From NCBI GenBank assembly GCA_002482645.1, contig DLGJ01000005.1:22730-86729 (forward strand): a stretch of DNA of 64,000 bases, in the 5' to 3' direction. The translations under genes and the position numbers were made by a program. Each line of letters starts with the position of its first letter. The stretch's first letter is position 1. Origin of the DNA: Hyphomicrobiaceae bacterium UBA7697 (GTDB lineage Bacteria > Pseudomonadota > Alphaproteobacteria > Rhizobiales > Methyloligellaceae). The notes beneath the pieces are model-generated. The model did not search any database. It had not been told where the DNA came from and saw only the letters and a program-made list of their open reading frames with translations. Shown piece after piece: positions 15,914-24,373 of this stretch.

Positions 15914-17461
15914 ATGAGCGGAACCTTCGACGAGAAAGGAACAGAGTCCGGCGCGTCCGGCAAACGTCCCACGCCGACGATAGAAGGCACGGCGACAGAA
16001 GTGTCTGTGGACGCCGTTGCCGGGGATGCGAAGACCGAGACGCCCGAAGCGGCGTTGCCCGGCGCCGGCGCACCGGATGACGAGACGTCTCCCCTCGGCG
16101 ATGACGGCACCGAACCCGGCGACGAGGCAACCGAAACCGATGACGAGGAGGTGACGCCGGACGGCGGGATCTCCGAGCGGCCTGTCGCCGCCGCCCCCGA
16201 GCGGCGCTCGTTCGGCAGCCGGCTGCTGGGCGGGCTTGCGGCGCTCTTTACCCATGCCTTGGCCGGCCTCGCGGGCGGTCTCGCGGTCTTGGTGGCGCTC
16301 TCGTTCGGCTACCTTCCGTCGGGAAGCGTGAAGGACGCGGCTGGGGTCGGCGCGATCGAGAACCGCGTCGCCGCGCTCGAATCGTCGCCGAAGACGCCGG
16401 ATAGCGCCAGCGAGCTCGAGACGTTGAAGGCACGTCTCGCCACCCTCGAGTCGCAGACGCCCGAGGCGCAAGAGCCCAGCGCGAGCCCGGCGGAGGTCGA
16501 GGCTCTGTCGGCGCGCGTGGCACAGATGGAATCGAGCCTCGCATCAATGGCCGAGGCGGCCAAGGATGGCGGGGACGTGGCGGATGCGGCGGCGATCAGC
16601 CAGCAGGTCGCGGAAGCCGAGCAGCGGCTCGACAAACAGATCGAGAGCAAGGTCCAGTCGGAAATCCAATCGGCGCTCGCGAGCGGCACGGCCGGTTCTG
16701 GCTCCGACACGAAGGCCATCGAGACCTTGAAATCCGAAATCGCCGGTATCGACGCGAAGCTCAAGGCTCTCGCCGAAGCCGAGCTGAACGCGGACGGCGT
16801 TTCGAAGTTGATGCCCGATATCGCGGAGCTCGAAGACCGCCTCGGCAGGATCGAGTCGACGCTCCCGCCGCTCGCGAACGCGCTCGACGAGGAAAACGCG
16901 CAGACCAGGAAGGCGAGCGTGGCCATCGCCTATGCGAGTTTGCGGGAGGCGGTCAATGCGGGGCGTCCCTACGTCACCGAGCTCACCACCCTCACCGCGC
17001 TTTCCCCGGGCGCGAACGATTTCGGAGACCTGATCGAATATGAAGATCGGGGTATCCCGACGGTTCCCATGCTGACGGCATCGTTCGGGCGCTTGCGGGA
17101 CGAGGTGCTGTCCGCGACGAGCGATGCCGATGCCGGCTCTCTCCTGGGCCAGCTGATGGGCAATGCGCAAGCGCTGGTCAAGATCCGGCGGATCGGCGAG
17201 CAGGCCGAGGGCGACTCTCCGGACGCGGTGACGGCGCGCGCGGGCGCGGACCTCGAGACCGGCAATCTCCAGAAAGCCACCGCCGAGATCGAGAGGCTCG
17301 ACGGGCGCTTCGCCGAAATCGCCGGGCCGTGGCTCGCCGACGCACGTGCGCGGCTCGATGCCGACGCGACCCTGCAGCGCCTGCAGGAGGTCCTGCTCGT
17401 TTCTCTCGCCGGAGGCGGCAACGATCCCATTGCCGGCGCCGGGAAGGAAGGCGAAGAGTAA
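15914..17461 (+). CDS. Mitofilin/Mic60-like inner-membrane protein (COG4223)
   Basis: The 515-residue protein has an acidic, disordered N-terminus (residues 1-100), one transmembrane segment (about 104-130) and a long Ala/Glu-rich coiled coil (about 140-320). A C-terminal helical domain resembles the mitofilin domain (SVAIAYASLREAVNAGRPYV onward). This is the arrangement of alphaproteobacterial Mic60 proteins, which shape inner membranes and lie between hemD and hemY. The ATG at 15914-15916 was chosen over an upstream in-frame GTG at 15878. Residues 23-32 read IEGTATEVSV; nearly the same peptide recurs in the HemY tail. Confidence 0.88.
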   Translation: MSGTFDEKGTESGASGKRPTPTIEGTATEVSVDAVAGDAKTETPEAALPGAGAPDDETSPLGDDGTEPGDEATETDDEEVTPDGGISERPVAAAPERRSFGSRLLGGLAALFTHALAGLAGGLAVLVALSFGYLPSGSVKDAAGVGAIENRVAALESSPKTPDSASELETLKARLATLESQTPEAQEPSASPAEVEALSARVAQMESSLASMAEAAKDGGDVADAAAISQQVAEAEQRLDKQIESKVQSEIQSALASGTAGSGSDTKAIETLKSEIAGIDAKLKALAEAELNADGVSKLMPDIAELEDRLGRIESTLPPLANALDEENAQTRKASVAIAYASLREAVNAGRPYVTELTTLTALSPGANDFGDLIEYEDRGIPTVPMLTASFGRLRDEVLSATSDADAGSLLGQLMGNAQALVKIRRIGEQAEGDSPDAVTARAGADLETGNLQKATAEIERLDGRFAEIAGPWLADARARLDADATLQRLQEVLLVSLAGGGNDPIAGAGKEGEE

Positions 17462-17470
17462 GAGCAGCCG

Positions 17471-19282
17471 ATGACACGCATCTTCCTTTTCATCCTCATC
17501 GTCCTTGGGGCCGCGCTCGGCCTGGCCTGGCTGGCGGACCGTCCCGGTTCGGTCACGGTCGAATGGCTGGGCTATCAGATCGAGACGAGCGCATTCGTCG
17601 CGGTGTTGTTCGTCGCGCTGTTCGCCACGGCCATGGTCCTGGCGTTGGCGGTGCTCCGCTATCTCTGGACGCGGCCCTCGGCGATCGCTGCCAGCATGCA
17701 CCAGCGTAAACAGAAGCAGGGATTCGACGCTCTCTCTCGCGGTCTTCTGGCCATCGGCGTCGGCGACCGGAACCAGGCCCAGCGTTATGCGGGCATCGCC
17801 CAGCGCAAGCTGCCGCGCGAGCCGCTTACGGCGTTGCTGCGGGCCCAGACCGCGCAACTCAAGGGTGACGACGCGGCCGCGCGGCGCGCCTTCGAGGGGA
17901 TGCTCGACACGGAGGAAACTGAGTTGCTCGGCGTGCGCGGGCTCTTCCTCGAGGCGAAGCGCGCCGGGGACGAGGACGCCGCGCGTCATCTGGCGCAGCA
18001 GGCCGTGGATCGCAATCCCACGCTTGCCTGGGGCGTCAACGCCTTGTTCGATCTTCAGGCCCGTGCCGGCGATTGGGACGATGCGCTGAACACGCTCGCG
18101 ATCGCACGGCAGAACGGCCATGTGGATTCGCCCGCGTCCAACCGCCGCCGAGCCGTGTTGCTGACGGCCGAGGCCCGCGAGACCGAGGCCTTCGATCCCA
18201 GCAAGGCCTTGACGCTCGCCAACGAAGCCCTGCGCCTGGCGCCGTCGCTCGTGCCGGCCGCGGACATCGCCGGCCGGCTGTTCGCCTCGAAGGGCGAGGC
18301 GCGGGCCGCGTCGCGGCAGATCGTGCGGACCTGGAAGCTTTCGCCGCACCCGGATCTTGCGGTGGCCTATGCCTTCGCCAAGCCGGGTCTTTCCCCCAAG
18401 GACCGGCTGAAGCGCGTCGAGTATCTCGCCGGCCTGACGCCGGACGATGTCGAAGGCGCCGTCGCTGTCGCGCAGGCGGCCGTGGACGCGAAGGAGTGGC
18501 AGCGCGCCCGAGCGGCGCTGGAGCCGTATATCGAGGATGCGCCATCGGCGAGAATCTGCACGCTCATGGCCCGGATCGAGGGCGGCGGCGGCGACAAAGG
18601 CCGGGAGCGGGAATGGCTGGCGCGCGCGCTCCGGGCACCGCGCGACCGGGCCTGGATCGCCGATGGCTATATCTCCGATCGCTGGCTTCCGGTGTCGCCC
18701 GTGACCGGCACGGTCGACGCTTTCGAGTGGAAGGCACCGGCGGACGCCATCGGACGCCCCGACGAAACGCTTCATATCGAGGAGTGGACCGCGCCGCCGC
18801 GCGACGCCAGCGCGATGTTACGTCAAAGCGCGGCCGCCGATGTCGAGGCGGAGCAAGGCGCCGGCACATCGAGCCCCTCCGGGGACGCCGAACCGGAACC
18901 CGCGACGGCGGACGATCAGGTGATAGAAGGCACCGCGGAGGAAGTCTCGGTGACCGAGGTGCCGCCGTCGAAGATGGACGCGGACGCGCCGCGCGCGGCC
19001 CACGACGGCATGGGTCCCGGCGAATCGCGGCATGACGGTGCGGGCAAGGAAAAGGCACCGGAATCGCAGGCCGGACCTACGGACTCGAACGCCGGCGTGC
19101 CGGCGGCCGAGAGCACAGCCTCCGAGAGTTCGAAGGCGGACGGCTCCCGTGGCCCCGCCGGCACGTCCATCCCGGCCGTGATGGTCCCGCAGCGCCCGCC
19201 GGACGACCCCGGAGTCGCGCCATCGGATGCGGACGAAAGCGAGGTTTCGCTGGAACGGTTCCGCACTGCCCATATCCGATAG
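17471..19282 (+). CDS. hemY: HemY-like inner-membrane TPR protein
   Basis: HemY proteins have two N-terminal transmembrane segments (here about residues 3-20 and 38-64) and a TPR-rich soluble domain (about 90-420). Here an additional acidic, disordered C-terminal tail runs from about 430 to 603. They accompany hemC and hemD and are implicated in late haem-pathway organisation, though no enzymatic activity is established. The N-terminal pattern MTRIFLFILIVLGAALGLAWLADRPG is typical. The gene starts 9 bases after the Mic60-like stop. Residues 485-494 read IEGTAEEVSV, matching the Mic60-like N-terminal peptide at nine of ten positions. The tail is longer than in enterobacterial HemY. Confidence 0.9.
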   Translation: MTRIFLFILIVLGAALGLAWLADRPGSVTVEWLGYQIETSAFVAVLFVALFATAMVLALAVLRYLWTRPSAIAASMHQRKQKQGFDALSRGLLAIGVGDRNQAQRYAGIAQRKLPREPLTALLRAQTAQLKGDDAAARRAFEGMLDTEETELLGVRGLFLEAKRAGDEDAARHLAQQAVDRNPTLAWGVNALFDLQARAGDWDDALNTLAIARQNGHVDSPASNRRRAVLLTAEARETEAFDPSKALTLANEALRLAPSLVPAADIAGRLFASKGEARAASRQIVRTWKLSPHPDLAVAYAFAKPGLSPKDRLKRVEYLAGLTPDDVEGAVAVAQAAVDAKEWQRARAALEPYIEDAPSARICTLMARIEGGGGDKGREREWLARALRAPRDRAWIADGYISDRWLPVSPVTGTVDAFEWKAPADAIGRPDETLHIEEWTAPPRDASAMLRQSAAADVEAEQGAGTSSPSGDAEPEPATADDQVIEGTAEEVSVTEVPPSKMDADAPRAAHDGMGPGESRHDGAGKEKAPESQAGPTDSNAGVPAAESTASESSKADGSRGPAGTSIPAVMVPQRPPDDPGVAPSDADESEVSLERFRTAHIR

Positions 19283-19329
19283 CGGCGCGGTTCGGGGCGC
19301 CGGACGCCGGGATTCTCGCCCCGGCGCGC

Positions 19330-19358
19330 TTGCGCAGCGCGGCCATTCGCTTTAATCA
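19330..19358 (+). promoter_or_regulatory. Putative sigma-70 promoter of tRNA-Thr
   Basis: TTGCGC (19330-19335), a 17-base spacer and TAATCA (19353-19358) are placed so that transcription would begin about 10 bases before the mature tRNA 5' end at 19375. Assigned by inspection only. Confidence 0.45.
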
Positions 19359-19374
19359 CAGGCTCCACACCGGG

Positions 19375-19450
19375 GCCGCAATAGCTCAGTCGGTAGAGCG
19401 GCGCATTCGTAATGCGTAGGTCGGGGGTTCGAATCCCTCTTGCGGCACCA
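19375..19450 (+). tRNA. tRNA-Thr (anticodon CGT)
   Basis: The 76-base sequence folds as a cloverleaf. The acceptor is GCCGCAA with TTGCGGC, the D-arm is AGCTCAGTCGGTAGAGC, and the seven-base anticodon loop TTCGTAA has CGT at 19408-19410. The T-arm is GGGGGTTCGAATCCCTC, the discriminator is A, and CCA is encoded (19448-19450). It reads ACG codons. It follows hemY and is convergent with the MaoC-Pta gene. Confidence 0.97.
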
Positions 19451-19618
19451 CTTCCTTCCATCCGTCAAATACGAATTCCGGACGGTTCTCGGTCCGGACG
19501 GCGCGGGTCCGCGCCAGGAACTGCAAGGCGCAGGGAACTCGCCCCGTGCCTGCGGCGTTCCGCGTCGATCACGACCGGCGCGGCCTCGAACCGGCGTTGA
19601 GCGTGAGGATCTGCGCCA

Positions 19619-21028
19619 TTACTCGGCGGCTTGCGCAAGACGGACGCCGATGGGTTGACCGTTTTCCTGCCAATACCGGTACAGCACGGCGATCGCGCAA
19701 GATGCGAGCCGTGCCTTCTCTCCGTCGGCGCGGCTGGTCAGGATGATCGGAACTGCCGCTCCGAGCACGATGCCGGCGGCCTCGGCGCCGGCCACGAAGA
19801 CAAGCTCCTTGGCGAGCATGTTTCCCGATTCCAGATTTGGCACGATCAGGACTTCGGCATGTCCGGCGACCAGCCCGGTCACGCCCTTGGTCTTGGCCGC
19901 TTCCGCGTCCATGGCATTGTCCATGGCAAGCGGACCGTCGACGATCCCGCCCTTGATCTGTCCGCGCTCGGACATCTTCGAGAGCACGGCGGCATCGAGC
20001 GTCGAGGGAATCTGAGGGTTCACCGTCTCGATCGCGGACAAGACACCGACTTTCGGCGTCTCGATGCCAAGAGCGCGGGCGAGGTCGATCGCGCTCTGGG
20101 TGATGTCGACCTTGGTCGCGAGGTCGGGCGAAATGTTGATCGCCGCGTCCGAAACGATCAGGATGTGATCGAGGCCGGGCACGTCCATCACGAAGGCATG
20201 GCTCATGCGGCGGCTCGTGCGCAAGCCGCCTTGGCGTTTCACCACGTGATGAAGCAAGTCGCTTGTATGTAGATGGCCCTTCATCACGGCGCCCACCTGC
20301 CCTTCAAGAGCGAGCGCGACGGCTTTGGCGGCCGCGGCGCTGTGATCCGGAATGTCGATAATCTCCGTGAGGCCGAGATCGTCTCCGCTCTCCTTCGCCG
20401 TCCGGCGAATGAGCGCTTCGGAGCCGATGAGAACGGGACGAATGAGCCCGTGCTCCGCCGCCAGGAGCGCCCCGCCGAGAGACTCCTTCTCTTCCGGTGC
20501 GACGACGGCGGTCACGAGAGGGTCGAGCCCCGCACAGGCATGGATGTAATGGTCGAAATGCCGGTGCCGCTGGACGACAACCTCGGGCAGGTCCTCGAGG
20601 TCCACGGTGACTTTCCGCGCTGGCGCCAGCACTTCCGCGACCCCCTCCGCAACGGTTTTGCCGCCCCGGCCGGTGACGACCGTCTCCAAGATCACGAGCG
20701 GCTCGGCGAGCTTCTGCTTGACGGTCACGGAAACCGTCAGTTCGTCGCCCACATGCGCGCGTTCGAGGAACCGAAGACTTTGGCCGCGGTAGAGCGTACC
20801 GGGGCCGGGCAACACGTTGCCGAGGACCGAGGAGATCAGCGCGCCCACCCACATGGACGGCGCGACCGCCTCGTTCGGATCGCCGTCGTCCTCGTCTGGT
20901 ATGTGGAGCGGATTGAGATTCCCGGACGCGTGCGCAAACACGTAGAGGTCGTTGGCCGTACAGATGCGCTTGATCGAGGCGGTATCGCCGATCTCCAGTT
21001 CGTCGAAAGGCTTGTTCTCGCGGATCAT
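19619..21028 (-). CDS. Bifunctional MaoC-like enoyl-CoA hydratase / phosphate acetyltransferase-like protein
   Basis: The 469-residue protein joins two domains. Residues 1-140 form a MaoC hotdog hydratase domain (FDELEIGDTASIKR, HASGNLNPLH with the usual Asp/His neighbourhood). Residues about 165-469 form a phosphotransacetylase/phosphotransbutyrylase domain (SDAAINISPDL, GIVDGPLAMDNAMD, VPNLESGNMLAKEL). Proteins of this architecture are annotated as bifunctional enoyl-CoA hydratase/phosphate acetyltransferase, with acyl-CoA to acyl-phosphate exchange as the likely second step. The physiological acyl group is not known. An acetate kinase partner, often adjacent in relatives, is not seen in the window. 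Confidence 0.92.
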   Translation of the reverse strand: MIRENKPFDELEIGDTASIKRICTANDLYVFAHASGNLNPLHIPDEDDGDPNEAVAPSMWVGALISSVLGNVLPGPGTLYRGQSLRFLERAHVGDELTVSVTVKQKLAEPLVILETVVTGRGGKTVAEGVAEVLAPARKVTVDLEDLPEVVVQRHRHFDHYIHACAGLDPLVTAVVAPEEKESLGGALLAAEHGLIRPVLIGSEALIRRTAKESGDDLGLTEIIDIPDHSAAAAKAVALALEGQVGAVMKGHLHTSDLLHHVVKRQGGLRTSRRMSHAFVMDVPGLDHILIVSDAAINISPDLATKVDITQSAIDLARALGIETPKVGVLSAIETVNPQIPSTLDAAVLSKMSERGQIKGGIVDGPLAMDNAMDAEAAKTKGVTGLVAGHAEVLIVPNLESGNMLAKELVFVAGAEAAGIVLGAAVPIILTSRADGEKARLASCAIAVLYRYWQENGQPIGVRLAQAAE

Positions 21029-21364
21029 GATCGCCTCCTAGCCTCTACCGCATTCCGCAGCGCCAAAGTGCACCCGTCCCGGCGAAGGCCGCATATCGCG
21101 CGCCGGGTCCGGCCGGTGGTGCCTTGCCGTTGCTTGCAGTTGTCCCCGGCCGGCGCGACCCCGGCGCGTGCGTACAAAATCGATGACAGGTCGACTACAG
21201 TCTGTGGTGCTCCCGGGGGGCGCCGGGAGAGAACGGGCAACCGCTCGAGATCGCGCAGTTCCAAAGTCTACCGGTGCAACATGACAGTTCGGCCTCATAA
21301 GGACGCGTCGGTTGCGCGATATGGTCGCGGGGTTTGCGCCGGCGCGCGGCAGACGCGCCGGCCG
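21029..21364. other. 336-base intergenic region between MaoC-Pta and the NAGGN operon
   Basis: No credible gene is seen; the short frames here have no ribosome-binding site or family match. The region should hold the promoter of the downstream minus-strand MaoC-Pta gene. It contains a seven-pair hairpin (21210-21216 with 21223-21229) that could lie in that gene's leader, and at its other end the hairpin that follows the M42 peptidase stop. Confidence 0.6.
21338..21362 (-). terminator. GC hairpin immediately after the M42 peptidase stop
   Basis: A perfect nine-pair stem (21338-21346 with 21354-21362) with a seven-base loop begins two bases past the stop codon of the last NAGGN operon gene. 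It lacks a T-run, so it may protect the mRNA 3' end or terminate weakly. Confidence 0.5.
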
Positions 21365-22543
21365 CTATTCCTCGACGGCTTCGTCCTCGATCTCGTCCAT
21401 GCGGACATCCGAAGAGAGCTTCTGCTCGGCCTTTTCCGTCGGCTGACGGGTGAAGTCGTCCAAGGTGCCGACCTCCTCCGCATCGCGCCAGAACGCGATG
21501 GGACTGAGCAGGTAGGACGTCACGAGCTCCGCCAGGGAGCGTAAGGCGTGGATGTGGATGCGTTCCCAGCCGTGAGACGCATCGACGCCGAAGCAGATCA
21601 GAGCCGTGCGCACATCGTGGCCCGCTTCCACCGCCGACGCCACATCGGAGCGGTAATGACGGAAGACATCCTTCTGGTAGAAGATGTCGTCGTCACGGCA
21701 CAGCCGGGCGAGCTTGCGCGTCAAGTGATAGTCGAACGGGCCGTTCTGGTCGGCCATGGCGAGCGTGACGCCGAACTCGGAGCTGTTTTGGCCCGGCGCC
21801 GTCGTGCCGTTGTCCACGGCGATGAGCGAGGCCACATCCTCGGTAAGGACGTTGGAGGCACCGACGCCGACCTCTTCCTCGATGGTGAACAGGAAATACA
21901 CGTCGACGGGGAGTTGATTCCGGACGGGGATCAGGGCCTTGAGCGCCGCGAACATGACAGCGACGCCCGCCTTGTCGTCCAGATGCCGCGAGCAGATGAA
22001 CCCGTTGTCGAGAAATTCGGGTTGCGGATCGATGGCGATCACGTCCCCAACTTCGATGCCGAGCTTCGAGGCCTCCTCGGCATCCGCGCAGCGCGCGTCG
22101 ACCCGGACTTCCACGTGGGCCCAGCCGGTCGGCTGTTCGTCGACATCGTCGCCGAAGGTGTGTCCGGATGCCATCAGGGGCAGGATCGTGCCACGGTAGC
22201 TGCCGCGCTCGGTGAAGATTGTGCACCGTGCGCCTTCCGCGAACCGGGCGCTCCAATAGCCGATGGGGACGACGGCGAGGCGGCCATTGTCCTTGATGGC
22301 TTTGACCTGTGCGCCGAGCGTATCGAGATGAGCCGCGATGGCGCGGGCGGGACGGCGCGCTTTGCCGCGCAACACCGCGCGAATGGCGCCGCGCCGCGTA
22401 ACCTCGAACGGGATTCCGAGCCGGTCGAGCTCCTGCCCGCAACGCTGCACGACGTTGTCCGTGTAGCTGGTGGGGCTGGGAATCTTGAGGAACTCTTCGA
22501 GCGTATCTGCGAGATAGGCCAGGTCGATATGCAGAATCGTCAT
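21365..22543 (-). CDS. M42 family metallopeptidase of the NAGGN osmoprotectant system
   Basis: The 392-residue protein is an M42 (cellulase M/glutamyl aminopeptidase type) dinuclear metallopeptidase. It shows AIAAHLDTLGAQVKAI with the first metal His and Asp, FTIEEEVGVGASN with the catalytic and metal glutamates, and HLDDKAGVAVMFAALK. Its place after the N-acetylglutaminylglutamine synthetase and amidotransferase identifies the osmoprotectant-associated subfamily, which probably degrades NAGGN or a related dipeptide. The ATG at 22541-22543 has a purine-rich site and matches the family start MTILHIDLAYLADTLEEFL. The frame extends to 22729 but without support. Confidence 0.92.
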   Translation of the reverse strand: MTILHIDLAYLADTLEEFLKIPSPTSYTDNVVQRCGQELDRLGIPFEVTRRGAIRAVLRGKARRPARAIAAHLDTLGAQVKAIKDNGRLAVVPIGYWSARFAEGARCTIFTERGSYRGTILPLMASGHTFGDDVDEQPTGWAHVEVRVDARCADAEEASKLGIEVGDVIAIDPQPEFLDNGFICSRHLDDKAGVAVMFAALKALIPVRNQLPVDVYFLFTIEEEVGVGASNVLTEDVASLIAVDNGTTAPGQNSSEFGVTLAMADQNGPFDYHLTRKLARLCRDDDIFYQKDVFRHYRSDVASAVEAGHDVRTALICFGVDASHGWERIHIHALRSLAELVTSYLLSPIAFWRDAEEVGTLDDFTRQPTEKAEQKLSSDVRMDEIEDEAVEE

Positions 22544-22616
22544 GCGAAAGTCCCTTCCCTGGAGCTTTCTCCGCGCGGATGCCCCTGATTGAGCGTTATG
22601 GGTAGTACGGTGGCGG

Positions 22617-24365
22617 CTAGATTTGAAGCGCCTTGCGCACCGGCGCCGGCACCGTCTGAGGGAAAAGCATGTCGACGAATCGTGCCGCCGTGGGCTGCGG
22701 CTCGTGGTTGGCCAGGCCCGGCCGCTCATTGGCTTCGATGAACCAATAGTCCGGTTCGGTCGGCGTCTTCACGATGAAGTCGATCCCGGTCACCGGAATC
22801 TCGATGGCCCTGGCCGCCGCGACCGCGGCGTCTATCAATGCCGGGTGGAGAATGCCCGTGACGTCGTGGATCGTTCCGCCCGTGTGGAGATTGGCGGTCT
22901 TGCGGACCACGATCGACTCGTCGGCCGCCGGGATATCGTCGTAGCGGAAACCCGCCGCCGCCAGGCACCGCTCCGTCTCCGCATCCATGGGGATCGCGGA
23001 TTCGCCGCCTGTCGCCGCGAGCCTGCGGCGCGTCTGGCGCTCGATCAGCTCGCGCACCGTCGACTTGCCGTTACCGGCAATGGTGGCGGGCTTGCGGATG
23101 GCCGCGGCAACGACCCGGTAGTTGATGACGACGATGCGCAGATCGACGCCCTCGACGAAGTCCTCGACGATGACGTCGTTGCAGATCGTCTTCGCGTAAT
23201 CGATTGCGGCTTTGGCGTCCGCCCAATTCTTGAGTCCGACGGCGACACCCTTGCCTTGCTCGCCCCGCGCCGGTTTCACCACCACGGCATCGCGATGTTC
23301 GACGAACGCCTTCGCGTCCGCTTCGTCCTCGACGGTGATCTGCCGTGGCACGCGCACGCCCCCGGCCTCGACGATGCGGCGCGTGACGCGCTTGTCGTCG
23401 CAAACGCTCATGGCGATGGCGGTGGTCAACGAGGTCAGACTCTCGCGGCATGTCACGGAGCGGCCGCCATGGGTCAGCCGGAAGAAACCTCCCTCCGCGT
23501 CGATGATGTCGACGCCGATGCCGCGCCGCTGCGCTTCGTCGACGATGATCCGGGCATAGGGGTTGAGAACGTCGTATTCGTCGGACGTCTCGGTGAAGAG
23601 ATTCTCGTTGATGACGTTCTTATGTTTGACCGTGAACGTGGCCCAACGGATGAAGCCGAGCTTCTCGTAAAGGGCGATGGCGAGCTTGTTGTCGTGCAGC
23701 ACCGACAGATCCATATAGGCGCAGCCGTGCTCCTTGAAATGTTCCGAGAGGCGCCGGACCAGCGCTTCGCCGATTCCGGGCAGCGTGGATTGCGTGTCGA
23801 CGGCGAGACACCAGAGCGAGGACCCGTTCTCCATGTCGCCGAATGCCGCCTTGTGATCGACGCCCGTCACGGTGCCGACGATGGCACCGGTTTGGTCGTC
23901 CACGGCCACGAAATAGGTGATGGCGTCGTCGTCGCGGTGTTCCCAGAAGAAATTCGGCGCGACGGTCACCATGCGCCGTGCGGCATAGATCCGATTGATC
24001 TCTTCGGCGTCTCGCAGAGAGTTGAGACGCCGGACGTGAAACCCGCGCGGCTTGGTCTCGGCAGGGACGTATTTGTCGAGCTCGAGCCGGTATGTATGCG
24101 ACGGGTCGAGGAACAATTCCTGCGGCGCGGCGGCAAGCACCACGTGAGGGTCGAGGACATAGAAGGCGATGTCGCGCTGGCCCGGCCGCTCCGCGCGGAG
24201 GCATTCAGCCAGGTCGGAGGCCTTTGCGAAGGTCTGGCCGAACACGAGGCGTCCCCAGCCGCAATCGAATGCGACATTGCCGTGGATCGCGCTCCTCGGA
24301 GTCAGGGTCTCGCGTGGAGCCGCCCCTTGCGAAGGGGGAAGGGTGGCGCTCTTTTCCGTGCTCAT
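22617..24365 (-). CDS. ngg: N-acetylglutaminylglutamine synthetase (GNAT-ATP-grasp)
   Basis: The 582-residue protein combines an N-terminal GNAT acetyltransferase domain (about residues 75-235, ending LGFIRWATFTVKHKN) with a C-terminal ATP-grasp ligase domain (about 265-580; VVKPARGEQGKGVAVGLKN, GIDFIVKTPTEPDYWFIEAN). This pairing is diagnostic of the synthetase that acetylates glutamine or the dipeptide and forms the peptide bond of N-acetylglutaminylglutamine. The ATG at 24363-24365 lies 8 bases after the amidotransferase stop. The C-terminal ENERPGLANHEPQPTA motif is intact. Together with its neighbours it makes the compatible solute NAGGN under osmotic stress. Confidence 0.95.
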   Translation of the reverse strand: MSTEKSATLPPSQGAAPRETLTPRSAIHGNVAFDCGWGRLVFGQTFAKASDLAECLRAERPGQRDIAFYVLDPHVVLAAAPQELFLDPSHTYRLELDKYVPAETKPRGFHVRRLNSLRDAEEINRIYAARRMVTVAPNFFWEHRDDDAITYFVAVDDQTGAIVGTVTGVDHKAAFGDMENGSSLWCLAVDTQSTLPGIGEALVRRLSEHFKEHGCAYMDLSVLHDNKLAIALYEKLGFIRWATFTVKHKNVINENLFTETSDEYDVLNPYARIIVDEAQRRGIGVDIIDAEGGFFRLTHGGRSVTCRESLTSLTTAIAMSVCDDKRVTRRIVEAGGVRVPRQITVEDEADAKAFVEHRDAVVVKPARGEQGKGVAVGLKNWADAKAAIDYAKTICNDVIVEDFVEGVDLRIVVINYRVVAAAIRKPATIAGNGKSTVRELIERQTRRRLAATGGESAIPMDAETERCLAAAGFRYDDIPAADESIVVRKTANLHTGGTIHDVTGILHPALIDAAVAAARAIEIPVTGIDFIVKTPTEPDYWFIEANERPGLANHEPQPTAARFVDMLFPQTVPAPVRKALQI

Positions 24366-24373
24366 ACCGCTGC

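Noticed and set aside
16544..18775. 743-codon minus-strand frame opposite the Mic60-like gene and hemY
   Set aside because: Shadow of high-GC coding sequence on the other strand; no start context, low-complexity Arg/Gly-rich product, no family match.
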